From assembly GCA_963792365.1 (NCBI GenBank), contig CAWBVW010000007.1:1-64000 (forward strand): a DNA stretch of 64,000 bases, in the 5' to 3' direction. A program made the position numbers and the translations under genes. The stretch's first letter is position 1, and each line of letters begins with the position of its first letter. Source of the DNA: JAOUGY01 sp963792365 (GTDB lineage Bacteria; Actinomycetota; Acidimicrobiia; Spongiisociales; ZC4RG35). The notes under the pieces were generated by a model. It was not told the DNA's origin. It searched no databases and saw nothing but the letters and a program-made list of their open reading frames with translations. Shown piece by piece: positions 33,564-41,503 of this stretch.

Positions 33564-34673
33564 TCAGGTCAGGTCGCTGGGCGAGATCGGAAGCTTCACT
33601 GGTTGTCCGGTGCGCGCAGACAGGTCCATGGCCATGGTCAACAACAGATTTCTGTGACCGTCCGCGGCGGTGGCGTGAGGCGAGGAAATGCCGGTGGTCA
33701 GCCGGTTGTACCAGGTGAGCGTCTCTTCGCGCATGGGGCCCCACAGCATGCCGTCCGACAGGTCACCCGGCGGGTAGCTCCCGATGAAATCGACGTTCCG
33801 GGAGGCACCAGGCTCGAAACCCTTCGACGTGTAGCCGGCGGGCTGGCCGATCTCGGACGCCAGGATGACGTCGCGATGGGTGTCCTCGATGTCGATGACA
33901 CCCTTGGTTCCCACGATCCCGATCTCGAGCCCGTACACGGCCCCGGGCCAAACGGTGGGAAGCGCCCACGAGATGTTCATGCTGAACAACGTGCCGTCGT
34001 CCATGGTGAACAGCCCAAACGTGGCGTCCTTGGTGCCCAACTCGCCGAGGGTTGCGTCGACCGATCGGGCGTAGACCTCGACCGGCTCCTTTCCTTCCAT
34101 CAGCCACATGCACATGTCGAGACTATGGGTGCCGGATACCACCATCGGTGTGAGGTTCGACCGGTCGTCGGTCTTTCGCAGCGTCGCCTCGGGAACCATG
34201 CGATTCATGAACGCCCTGGTCACGACACTGGTCACGTCACCGATCTGTCCGTCGCGGAGGCGCTGCTTCACGGTTTGGAAGCGACGCCGGAACCGCTGGG
34301 TGTAACCCATGACCGCGTCGATGCCGTTGGCCTCGATCGCCTCGAGCACGGACGCCGACTCGATGGGATCGGTGGCGAGTGGCTTCTCGATGAACATCGG
34401 AACGCCCCGTTCGACACCGAGCATGATCGGCTCGACGTGTTCGTTCTCAGCGGTGGCGACGATGACTGCCGTCACCTCTGGCCGAGCAAGCAGAGCTTTG
34501 ACGTCGTTTGTGACGAAATCGGCGTTGACGTCGGCTGCGAGACGCTGCGCCGTCTCCTCGTGGATGTCGCAGAGCCCGATCCAGCCGACGGCAGTGGTCT
34601 CCCGCGCCAGCACGGCGCGGATCCGGCCGATGGTGCCGCATCCGATGATCGCCAGCCCAATGGGTTCGTTCAT
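33564..34673 (-). CDS. Gfo/Idh/MocA-family NAD(P)-dependent oxidoreductase
   Basis: A 369-aa dehydrogenase related to its downstream neighbour. It has the Rossmann motif AIIGCGTIGRIRAVLA (about 8-23), EKPLATDPIESA (about 94) and the GTHSLDMCMWLMEG segment with the conserved His/Asp. The ATG overlaps the stop of the amidohydrolase gene (ATGA), so it is normally translated after it. The frameshift in that amidohydrolase would leave ribosomes terminating before this start and could reduce coupling. It probably oxidises a polyol or cyclic alcohol in the same pathway. Confidence 0.87.
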   Translation of the reverse strand: MNEPIGLAIIGCGTIGRIRAVLARETTAVGWIGLCDIHEETAQRLAADVNADFVTNDVKALLARPEVTAVIVATAENEHVEPIMLGVERGVPMFIEKPLATDPIESASVLEAIEANGIDAVMGYTQRFRRRFQTVKQRLRDGQIGDVTSVVTRAFMNRMVPEATLRKTDDRSNLTPMVVSGTHSLDMCMWLMEGKEPVEVYARSVDATLGELGTKDATFGLFTMDDGTLFSMNISWALPTVWPGAVYGLEIGIVGTKGVIDIEDTHRDVILASEIGQPAGYTSKGFEPGASRNVDFIGSYPPGDLSDGMLWGPMREETLTWYNRLTTGISSPHATAADGHRNLLLTMAMDLSARTGQPVKLPISPSDLT

Positions 34674-35768
34674 GTCGAGACCTCCCTCCGTGCGGTGAGA
34701 CGGGGACCAAGCAGTCGAGCCGCGTTTCCGGCCGTGATCGCCATCAGCTTCTCGGAATCGTCGCCGACCGTCCGGGTGACGAGACCGACCGGATCGCTCT
34801 CCCCCATGTCGAAGGGGTAGTCGGTGCCGAGCACGATGTGATCGGCACCGTACTTGTCGATCAAGAAGCCGAGCTGATCCTCGGCGAAGACCATCGTGTC
34901 CAGGTAGAAGCGCGCCAGGTATTCGCTGGGCATCCTGGGAAGGTCCTCTCGGACGTCTTCCCGTGCCCGGTATGCATGATCCATCCGTGCCGCGTAGGCA
35001 GGCAGGTAACCCCCGCCGTGCACGAGCACGATCTTGAGTTCCGGATGCCGCTCCATCACACCATCGAAGATCAGGTGACCGGCGGCCAGCGTCGCCTCGA
35101 TCGGGTGCCCAAACGTGTTGATCATGTAGTGGTGGCCGAGCCTCGCGACGTTGTCGTGACCGTTCGAGTGGATGACGACGACCGCCCCGGACGCTTCCAC
35201 CTCGTCCCAGAACGGCTCGAGCCGCGGCGTCGAGAGCTCCTCGTCCTCGACCCTGGTGGCGACCTGGATTCCTCCGAACCCGAGATCCAAGCACCGCCGG
35301 AGCTCGGCGATGGCCAGCTCGGTGTTCTGGAGCGGAACGTTCCCCATCCCGATCAGTCGGTCGGGATTGGTCGAGACTGAGGTCGGCGATTCCATCGTTG
35401 AGCTCCGGGAACACCGATTCTGCGACGCTGTCGTCGGCCCAGTAGTACATCTGCGGCGGGAAGTGGGCGACTGCTTGCACGTCGACGCCCATTCGATCCA
35501 TGTCTGCGAGCCGGCGATCGACCGACTCCATCTGCGGCTTGATGTCGGCCATCTGTCGCTTGTTGACCTCGCGAGTGAGATCACTTCCGATGTTGAGTGA
35601 GATCTTTCCGAGGCGGTCCGCCTCATCACGCATCCGATCCATCACTGCGTCGTGACGCCAGTGACAGTGGAGGTCGACGACCGGAGCACCGGAGCGAGAG
35701 GCTCCCGAGCCTCCCCCGTGGTCCATCGGCATCTGGACCGATCGTCCAGTCGAGCACGAGATCAGCAA
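34670..35768 (-). pseudogene. ACMSD-like amidohydrolase with a +1 frameshift (paralogue 3)
   Basis: The N-terminal part (VDLHCHWRHD metal motif, then ADMDRMGVDVQAVAHFPPQMYYW) is in one frame, and the rest (NPDRLIGMGNVPLQN, IHSNGH, VHGGGYLPAYAARMD, GTDYPFDMGE) is in another. The frames meet near 35378, where removing the T at 35378 restores a continuous protein like the five paralogues. So this is a one-base insertion, an assembly error, or less likely programmed frameshifting. The start is uncertain: TTG 35768 beside GGAGGAGA, or ATG 35732 or 35726. The downstream stop overlaps the Gfo gene. Confidence 0.8.
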
Positions 35769-35800
35769 CGTCTCCTCCAGTCAGGGTGGTCGGGGTCCTG

Positions 35801-35819
35801 ATCTTGCAATATATATGAC
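35801..35819. promoter_or_regulatory. 19-bp GntR-type operator G5
   Basis: Read on the minus strand the site is GTCATATATATTGCAAGAT, matching the consensus. It lies 32-90 bases before the possible starts of the frameshifted amidohydrolase and would control the operon with two Gfo/Idh/MocA genes. Confidence 0.65.
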
Positions 35820-35872
35820 GCGAGGTAGGCCTGGCCACTTGGCGGTTACACCCCGGCCCGTACAACAGGAAC

Positions 35873-35886
35873 GTATTACGTACTAC
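35873..35886. repeat. Heptanucleotide repeat, GTATTAC family
   Basis: Two units, GTATTAC and GTACTAC, just past the stop of the lipoprotein gene. They are of the same family as 5118-5145. Confidence 0.55.
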
Positions 35887-35894
35887 GCAGGACG

Positions 35895-36794
35895 CTACGG
35901 AGCCAAAGCCACCGTCGGGATCTCTTCGGAGTCGGCGGTGGCGCTCCAGACGCCGATCGAATCGTCCACCTCGACCTCGGCCGATTTGAGCATCTCGACG
36001 ACCCAGGCATCGAAGAGCAATGGCGCTTGACGTTCACGGCCGAACTCGCGCACTTCTTCCTCGACGTCCTCGGCCGCTGGAGCATCTCGTTCTGTGACCT
36101 CGACGACATAGGTGCTGCCGTCACTCGCTTCCCTCAGATACGCCACGCCGATCGCTCCGTCGAGTGCGACCGGAGCCAAGAGCGGCCCGTGCTCGACAGG
36201 GATGTTGCATCCGATGTCGATGATCTCGGTGGCGCCGGCATGATCGCCGGCAAGGGTGTCGAGGTCGGCACCCGCTTCGATTTCCTCAACGATCGAGGGC
36301 AGGGCGGCAGGATCTGTGATGCCGAGACCCCGAAGGCAGACCCTCGAGTTGACGCCGAGGAAGCTTCGGTACGCGGCATCGAAGTCGAACCCATATGCAT
36401 CCGACTCCACCATCACATCTTCCAGGACTCCTCGGATCACGTCGAGTTCGGCCTCGACCATGGCTCGGTCTGGCGTCGAGCCTCTACGGGCCAGCCACTC
36501 TTCCACATCGTCGACGCTTGCCCTGATCCGTTCCTCGAAAGCCTCGGTGATCTGCTGTTCGGTGGCCACCAGGTCGAACTCCGATGCTGCACGGGTGGTG
36601 AGGATCTGGTGAAGTATGAGGAGGTTCAGATCCTTGATCAGCTTCTCGTCCGAGCGATCAGGTCCAGGATCCATGGCCTCCAGCCGTTCGCCGCTGAGCT
36701 CGACCCCGTCGACCACCGCTGCCGTCGACGGCAGACCAGAGCAGGCGCCAAGCACAACCATCATTGCGATCACCATCACCGACCGCTTCAGCAC
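35895..36794 (-). CDS. SurA/parvulin-like lipoprotein (putative peptidyl-prolyl isomerase chaperone)
   Basis: A 299-aa exported lipoprotein with a signal peptide and lipobox (VVLGAC, Cys at 18). The N-terminal region (about 25-150) has the SurA-N-like helical pattern (VVDGVELSGERLEAM, LILHQILTTRAASEFDL, ITEAFEERI). A second domain (about 170-250) resembles a parvulin domain, including YLREASDGSTYVVEVTER. It is acidic throughout. The likely role is extracytoplasmic folding, and activity is not certain. The GTG start overlaps the CMD gene by 7 bases, placing an envelope protein at the end of a catabolic operon. Confidence 0.72.
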   Translation of the reverse strand: MLKRSVMVIAMMVVLGACSGLPSTAAVVDGVELSGERLEAMDPGPDRSDEKLIKDLNLLILHQILTTRAASEFDLVATEQQITEAFEERIRASVDDVEEWLARRGSTPDRAMVEAELDVIRGVLEDVMVESDAYGFDFDAAYRSFLGVNSRVCLRGLGITDPAALPSIVEEIEAGADLDTLAGDHAGATEIIDIGCNIPVEHGPLLAPVALDGAIGVAYLREASDGSTYVVEVTERDAPAAEDVEEEVREFGRERQAPLLFDAWVVEMLKSAEVEVDDSIGVWSATADSEEIPTVALAP

Positions 36795-37306
36795 GCGTCA
36801 CACGCTCCCATCACGTACGCCAGCATCGTGTAATAGCCAACCGTCGCCGCCACCTCGACCGCGCCACGATCACCGAGGGAGCCCTGCACGTCGGCGAAGG
36901 TCTGCGCATCCACCGACGCCGTGGCGTGGAGTGCGCGCACGAAGCCGATCAACATCGCCTCCCGCTCGGTCAATTCGCACGCGGCGTCGGCTGCCAGGTG
37001 CTCGAGCACCTCGGGGCGGACGCCAGCGGCGAGAGCGATCGAGTGATGACTGTCCCACTCGAAGGCACAACCGGTGAGTGCTCCAGCCGTCATGATCACG
37101 AGCTCGCGATCGTGGTCCGACAGCGACGAGTGATACCGAATCTGCTCGCCGAGCTCCGACATGGGCATCCCCACACCGGGAGCGTGGATCAAGACCTCGT
37201 AGGGGCGGATCATCCTGCCGCGGCTTCCGACCACATGATCGAACAGCGCCAGCTGCTCCGTGGACAGCTCCTCTGATCGTTCGGAGATGAGCGGTAGGCG
37301 GGCCAT
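36788..37306 (-). CDS. Carboxymuconolactone decarboxylase (CMD/AhpD)-family protein
   Basis: A 172-aa all-helical protein. The CMD core includes LSDHDRELVIMTAGALTGCAF (about 62-82) and the Cys-to-His active-site spacing CAFEWDSHHSIAL. It resembles the larger CMD-family proteins seen in aromatic-degradation operons, which act as decarboxylases, hydrolases or peroxidase-like enzymes. It overlaps the amidohydrolase gene by one base (TGATG) and the lipoprotein gene by seven. With the LigI-like and ACMSD-like enzymes it fits a ring-cleavage pathway. Confidence 0.82.
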   Translation of the reverse strand: MARLPLISERSEELSTEQLALFDHVVGSRGRMIRPYEVLIHAPGVGMPMSELGEQIRYHSSLSDHDRELVIMTAGALTGCAFEWDSHHSIALAAGVRPEVLEHLAADAACELTEREAMLIGFVRALHATASVDAQTFADVQGSLGDRGAVEVAATVGYYTMLAYVMGACDAC

Positions 37307-38370
37307 CAGTCCGCCAGCCCGAACAGCAGCTCGGCGCTCCCGCCGACGATCATGTCCCTTTCGTCGCGGGTGAGATGCGACGCCTCTACGAGTGCGAGCG
37401 GATCGGGGAGACCCATGTCGAAGGGATAGTCCGTGCCCAGCAGGACGTGTTCTGCGCCGAACCGGCTGACCAATTGCTCGACCATCCCGGGATCGAAAAC
37501 GCAGATGTCGTAGTACAGATCGTTCAGGTACTCCGACGGCAATCGGTCGATGTGCCTCCGGAGCTCGGGGCGATGCCGGAAGGCGTGATCGGTGCGAGCC
37601 GAATAGAACGGCAGATAGCCGCCACCGTGCATCACCAACATGCGGAGTCCCGGGTGCCGCTCGAACACGCCCCCAAGAATCATCCGGGAAACAGTGAGGG
37701 TCGAAGACAGCGGCATCCCGATGACGTTGACCAGGTAGTAATCGGTCAGTCTCTGACCGTCGGTGAACCCGGCGGGGTGCATCACGATCACCAGCCCGAG
37801 TTCTTCCAGCACGTCCCACACCGGCTCGAACTTGAGGTCGTCCAAGTCGACTCCGTTGATGTCGGCCCCCATGTACACACCCGGGAACCGGTGATCGGCA
37901 TGGACCCGCCGGGCGGTCTCGACTGCGAGCTCGGGGTGCGACCAGGGAAGTGTTCCGATCCCCACCAGACGCCGAGGATCGTGAGCACACAGATCGGCGA
38001 TCCGGTCGTTCTGCAGCGCCGCCACCCTCGGAGCGAGCTGGTCGTCTGCCCAATAGAAGAAGTGGAACGGCGAGAGTCCCACCAGCTGGGTGTCGATGCC
38101 GAGCGCATCCATGTCGGCCAGCCGGGCTGCCGGGTCGGTGTACTTGTCGGCGATGAGTTGATAGAAGCGCCCGTTGAGCTCTTTGGTATCCGGCGCCGAG
38201 AAGAACGTCCGGGGGTCCATCTCGGGCTTGAAATGCGGGCGGGTCATCTCGGCAGACTCGGGCACGAGCATGTGAGTGTGGGCGTCGATGGTTCGACGCG
38301 AAGGTTTCTCGGCGATCGTGGGCTGCCAGCGCCGGGCCCAGCCCTCCGGAGTGGTCGGATCCACCGTCAC
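37306..38370 (-). CDS. ACMSD-like amidohydrolase/decarboxylase (paralogue 4)
   Basis: A 354-aa TIM-barrel metal hydrolase with IDAHTHM (about 27-33), a long insertion typical of the larger members (RTFFSAPDTKELNGRFYQ), IVMHPAGF, MHGGGYLPFYSARTD and GTDYPFDMGL. The GTG start at 38370 with AAGAGGAGC upstream overlaps the dehydrogenase stop (GTGA); longer reading on this strand has no family-like sequence. It sits third in the operon behind site G6. A decarboxylase or hydrolase acting on a carboxylated ring-cleavage product is likely by family. Confidence 0.87.
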   Translation of the reverse strand: MTVDPTTPEGWARRWQPTIAEKPSRRTIDAHTHMLVPESAEMTRPHFKPEMDPRTFFSAPDTKELNGRFYQLIADKYTDPAARLADMDALGIDTQLVGLSPFHFFYWADDQLAPRVAALQNDRIADLCAHDPRRLVGIGTLPWSHPELAVETARRVHADHRFPGVYMGADINGVDLDDLKFEPVWDVLEELGLVIVMHPAGFTDGQRLTDYYLVNVIGMPLSSTLTVSRMILGGVFERHPGLRMLVMHGGGYLPFYSARTDHAFRHRPELRRHIDRLPSEYLNDLYYDICVFDPGMVEQLVSRFGAEHVLLGTDYPFDMGLPDPLALVEASHLTRDERDMIVGGSAELLFGLAD

Positions 38371-39272
38371 TGTTGCTCCTCTTCTGTGGGCACCCGCCCG
38401 ATCCCGGCCTGGCGGCGGATCACCTCGATCGTGGACGAGTTGTCCTTGTCGGCCAAACCGTTCTCGACGCCTTCTCGCAAAGTCGCTTCGACGAGCCGGA
38501 TGTAGTCGCCAGGCACCCCGAGCTGTACCGCCTGCCGGGCCATGATCATCGAATCCTTGTGGCTCTGCCGCAAGCGGGCGTTGGGCTGGTCGTGATGCGC
38601 AGCCACCATTCGATCGCCCCACAGATCCATCGCCCTCGAATAGGCGGCGCTGTCCCGGAGGATGTCGAGTGCCCGGCTCAGCTCGAGCCCGGCCCGCTCG
38701 GCGACGACCAGTGCCTCTGCCAGGCCTGAACGGTTGACTGCGAGCACATGGTTGACGATGAGCTTCATTCGAGCGGCCGAGCCGAGCGGACCTACATGAT
38801 GATTCGAGCGGCCGATCGCATCCATGATCGGTGCTGCCCGGCGATAGGCCGATTCAGAACCGCCGAGCATCACCACGAGCTCGCCCCTCTCGGCCACGGC
38901 CGCGTTTCCGCTGATCGTCATGTCGGCGTATTCGATACCTCGCGCCGCAAGCTCGGTGCCGATGTCCACGGTGTCCTCGGCCGGAGCGGTCGTCGAGTCC
39001 AGCACCAACAGCTCCCCTGGGTCGACGACTTCGGCGATCCCGTTCTGGCCCAAACACACCTCGCGTGCGATGTCCGACGTCAGCAGGGAGAGCACCACGA
39101 CGTCGCAGCCCTCGGCCACCGCCTTCGGCGAGGTGGCCGGCTCGCCTCCGGCTGCCACGAAGTCGGATAGCCGTTGTGCATCGACGTCGAACCCCCGCAC
39201 CGACATATCCGCCCCGAGCAGCCGCGACGCAAGGCGGGAGCCCATGATTCCGAGACCGATGACTCCGATCAT
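38367..39272 (-). CDS. NAD-dependent beta-hydroxyacid dehydrogenase (3-hydroxyisobutyrate dehydrogenase family)
   Basis: A 301-aa oxidoreductase related to the one at 7583. The Rossmann motif is GVIGLGIMGSRLASRLLGAD (about 3-22), the substrate block is DMTISGNAAVAERGE (about 116-130) and the catalytic lysine lies in GSAARMKLIVNHVLAVN (about 170). It overlaps the genes on both sides by 4 bases and so is tightly co-translated with the LigI-like and ACMSD-like hydrolases. It probably oxidises a hydroxy acid made in that pathway. Confidence 0.87.
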   Translation of the reverse strand: MIGVIGLGIMGSRLASRLLGADMSVRGFDVDAQRLSDFVAAGGEPATSPKAVAEGCDVVVLSLLTSDIAREVCLGQNGIAEVVDPGELLVLDSTTAPAEDTVDIGTELAARGIEYADMTISGNAAVAERGELVVMLGGSESAYRRAAPIMDAIGRSNHHVGPLGSAARMKLIVNHVLAVNRSGLAEALVVAERAGLELSRALDILRDSAAYSRAMDLWGDRMVAAHHDQPNARLRQSHKDSMIMARQAVQLGVPGDYIRLVEATLREGVENGLADKDNSSTIEVIRRQAGIGRVPTEEEQQ

Positions 39273-40141
39273 GAGAACCGATACAGAGTCTCGGGGTTGT
39301 CGACCAGGATGCGTCGGCGCATCTCGGCGTCGGGCGCCCAGAGCTCCAACTGTTCGATCAGATCGGCGTCGTTGGGCTGAACCTCGTACTTGTTGGGGTG
39401 CGGCCAGTCGCTCGCCCAGAGCATCCGATCGGGCGCAGTCTCGATGAGGGTATGGGCGAGCGGAACCACGGCCGGCCAGGGCGGGAGGTCACCCACCCCG
39501 AGGCGATTCGGAGCAGAAAGCTTGATCCATGTATTGCCCTCGGAGACCAACGACCGCAACATCTCGAACATGGGGTCCGTCACACCCTCGGCCGCACGCA
39601 TGTACCCGAAGTGGCCGATCGATATCGGGGCGGGCAATGATCGGAAGAGTTCGATGAGCGACGGGAGCTCATGGCCGGCAAAGAGGAACTCGACGTGCCA
39701 GCCGAGCTCGGCCACTCGTGCCGCCATCGTGGGAATGTCCTCCATACGCAGCGGCATGCCACCCACGTTGTCGAGGTTCAATCGAATCCCTCGAGCACCG
39801 GCGGCGTCCAGCCGACTCAGTTCCTCGTCGGAGACCGTCGCAGGCAGCGCAACCACGGCCCGGGCCCGATCCGGGATCTGCGCCATCGCGTCCAGGATGG
39901 CGGAGTTGTCGGACCCGTACACCGAGGGCTGCGTGAACACGACACGCTCGATGCCCAATTGCGCATGCATGGCGAGCATGTCGTCGAGCGTCGAGTCCGG
40001 CGGGTTGTATCCACGATCCGGAGCCAGTGGGTACCGCGAGTCGAACACGTGTGTATGACAGTCCACGGCACCAGGAGGAAGCTCGAGACGGGACTTTCGA
40101 GTAGCGCGGACGGGGGGCAGGCACGTGGGGATGTCGGGCAT
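39269..40141 (-). CDS. LigI-like metal-independent/TIM-barrel hydrolase (2-pyrone-4,6-dicarboxylate hydrolase family)
   Basis: A 290-aa amidohydrolase-superfamily protein of the LigI/lactonase type. Segments include AVDCHTHVFDSRYPLAPDR (about 26-44), TLDDMLAMHAQLGIERVVF, GARGIRLN, LSAPNRLG and WASDWPHPN (about 245). LigI opens the pyrone ring of protocatechuate and gallate breakdown; related enzymes open other lactones. ATG 40141 is chosen because the 19-bp site G6 ends 7 bases upstream. It is the first gene of a five-gene operon with dehydrogenase, amidohydrolase, CMD protein and lipoprotein. Confidence 0.82.
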   Translation of the reverse strand: MPDIPTCLPPVRATRKSRLELPPGAVDCHTHVFDSRYPLAPDRGYNPPDSTLDDMLAMHAQLGIERVVFTQPSVYGSDNSAILDAMAQIPDRARAVVALPATVSDEELSRLDAAGARGIRLNLDNVGGMPLRMEDIPTMAARVAELGWHVEFLFAGHELPSLIELFRSLPAPISIGHFGYMRAAEGVTDPMFEMLRSLVSEGNTWIKLSAPNRLGVGDLPPWPAVVPLAHTLIETAPDRMLWASDWPHPNKYEVQPNDADLIEQLELWAPDAEMRRRILVDNPETLYRFS

Positions 40142-40147
40142 CTGAGG

Positions 40148-40166
40148 ATCATATATCGTGCAATCT
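40148..40166. promoter_or_regulatory. 19-bp GntR-type operator G6
   Basis: ATCATATATCGTGCAATCT. On the coding (minus) strand it reads as TATATGAT followed by CCTCAG and the ATG. That is the spacing expected if TATGAT is the -10 of a leaderless transcript. Confidence 0.7.
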
Positions 40167-40278
40167 GCGTACCAGCCCGCGTCTTGACGAATTGCGCGAT
40201 TCGCGTCCACCGGCGAGGAAGCCAATCCCGAGTCACCAGCAGATCCATCGGTTCAAGCGGCTCGCAACCCCCGGCGAG

Positions 40279-40292
40279 GAGCAACGAGCCAG
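40279..40292. repeat. Degenerate heptanucleotide repeat, GAGCAAC family
   Basis: GAGCAAC followed by GAGCCAG and then CAGCCAG, in opposite orientation to the repeat at 40373-40400. Confidence 0.5.
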
Positions 40293-40372
40293 CAGCCAGG
40301 CCCCCGCCCGTTCCTCCACCACCCGTCATCCATCGGTCAGTGGCTCGCCAGCACTGGGGTGAAGTCCGGCTG

Positions 40373-40400
40373 GTTGCCCGTTGCTTGTTGCTTGTTGCTC
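40373..40400. repeat. Heptanucleotide tandem repeat, GTTGCTT family
   Basis: Four consecutive units: GTTGCCC, GTTGCTT, GTTGCTT, GTTGCTC. This is the complement of the GAGCAAC unit at 23310-23333. Confidence 0.8.
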
Positions 40401-40471
40401 GAGGGCCCGTCCGATCCAGCACTCGCCGGTTCTGGCCTTCGCAGCGAGCCAAAGGCGAGCGGCCTCCCTCG

Positions 40472-41341
40472 CTACTCGACCGGGTTCCTCAATGTGCCGA
40501 TGCCGTCGATGGAGATTTCCACGACGTCGCCGTGCTTGAGATAGATCGGGGGGTCGAATCCGATGCCGACGCCGAGTCCGGTGCCGGTGGCGATCACATC
40601 ACCCGGCTCGAGCGTCATCACTTCCGAGAGCGTCACGATGAGCGACTCGACATCGAAGATGAGGTCGGAGATCGGTGCCTCCTGGCGTTTCTCTCCATTG
40701 ACATGGGTTCGCATCCATGAGGAGCGAATGTCGGGGAGCTCGTCGGTGGTGGTGATGCACGGACCCATCGGGCAGAAGGTGTCGGGGCTCTTGCCGATGA
40801 ACCACTGCACGTGCTTCTTTTGTAGCTCACGGGCCGTCACGTCGTTGACGATGGTCCAGCCGAACACGTGCGCAAGGGCTTCCTCTCGGCTGACGTTTCG
40901 TGCAGGCTTGCCGATGACGACACCCATCTCGCCCTCGTAGTCGGTGGTGCCCGACGGATCGTTGGCGAGCACGATGGCGTCGTCCGGTCCGACCACCGAG
41001 GTCGGGGCCTTGGTGAAAACCACCGGATGGTCGGGCACCGTCTGCTTCATCGAGGCATCAAAGCCAGAGTTCGTGAACTCCTGGGCATGGTCCCGATAGT
41101 TGCGACCCACCGCGATGACATTCTTTCGAACCGTGAGCGGAGCCAGGAGCCTGACCGCAGACACCGGTATCCGTCGGCCGGACTCGGAAGCCTTGCGAAC
41201 ACGATCGAGGTCCCAAGCCGCGATCAGGTCCACCATGTCAGGTGCCAGATCCGGGTCCCCGTCGAGAAGGTCGACGACGTCGTACCCCTCCAGTGCGCCG
41301 AGAGAGGTCTTGTTTTCGAAGGAGAACGTTGCGAGCCGCAT
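40472..41341 (-). CDS. Fumarylacetoacetate hydrolase (FAH)-family protein
   Basis: A 289-aa hydrolase/decarboxylase of the FAH/HpcE type. The metal-binding Glu pair is in DYEGEMGVVIGK (about 133-144) and the Asp in GWTIVNDVTARELQ (about 160-173). The catalytic core also has GRNYRDHAQE (about 78) and TGTGLGVG near the C-terminus. Members hydrolyse C-C bonds of diketo acids, isomerise or decarboxylate oxo-acids. It is alone behind site G7, upstream of which lies the ABC ATPase on the same strand. Confidence 0.87.
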   Translation of the reverse strand: MRLATFSFENKTSLGALEGYDVVDLLDGDPDLAPDMVDLIAAWDLDRVRKASESGRRIPVSAVRLLAPLTVRKNVIAVGRNYRDHAQEFTNSGFDASMKQTVPDHPVVFTKAPTSVVGPDDAIVLANDPSGTTDYEGEMGVVIGKPARNVSREEALAHVFGWTIVNDVTARELQKKHVQWFIGKSPDTFCPMGPCITTTDELPDIRSSWMRTHVNGEKRQEAPISDLIFDVESLIVTLSEVMTLEPGDVIATGTGLGVGIGFDPPIYLKHGDVVEISIDGIGTLRNPVE

Positions 41342-41350
41342 GGGACGGGC

Positions 41351-41369
41351 ATCATATACGTTGCATGAG
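41351..41369. promoter_or_regulatory. 19-bp GntR-type operator G7
   Basis: ATCATATACGTTGCATGAG, 9 bases before the FAH-family start codon on the minus strand. In coding orientation TATATGAT is followed by 9 bases and the ATG, as at G4. Confidence 0.7.
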
Positions 41370-41470
41370 GAGCACCGTGCCGAGCAACAAGCAGGACGAC
41401 GGTCGGACGAATCGGACGGGTCGGACGGCCCGTCGCTCGTGGCGCAGACCGTACGTCGGCCGCCGTTTGG

Positions 41471-41498
41471 CTTGTTGCCAGGAGCTTGTTGCTTGTTG
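41471..41498. repeat. Heptanucleotide repeat, CTTGTTG (GTTGCTT) family
   Basis: Units CTTGTTG, CCAGGAG, CTTGTTG, CTTGTTG, ending just before the ATPase stop. A further GAGCAAC-AAGCAGG pair occurs at 41382-41395, and three 9-base TCGGACGnn units lie at 41403-41429 in the same spacer. Confidence 0.65.
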
Positions 41499-41503
41499 CG
41501 TCC

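Larger units (their letters stand above)
40167..40471. other. Intergenic spacer without a gene
   Basis: Between the LigI-like gene start (with operator G6) and the stop of the FAH-family gene, both on the minus strand. I see no convincing coding frame or RNA gene. It holds two stretches of GAGCAAC/GTTGCTY heptamer repeats (40279-40292 and 40373-40400) and C-rich low-complexity sequence. Confidence 0.6.

Noticed and set aside
34674..35350. Reading the frameshifted amidohydrolase and the Gfo protein as one 734-aa fusion
   Set aside because: Only the ends of that frame are protein-like; the middle is an Arg-rich shadow of the real amidohydrolase frame.
40373..41498. Heptamer repeats as a CRISPR array
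   Set aside because: Units are 7 bases with no spacers and no cas genes are present.
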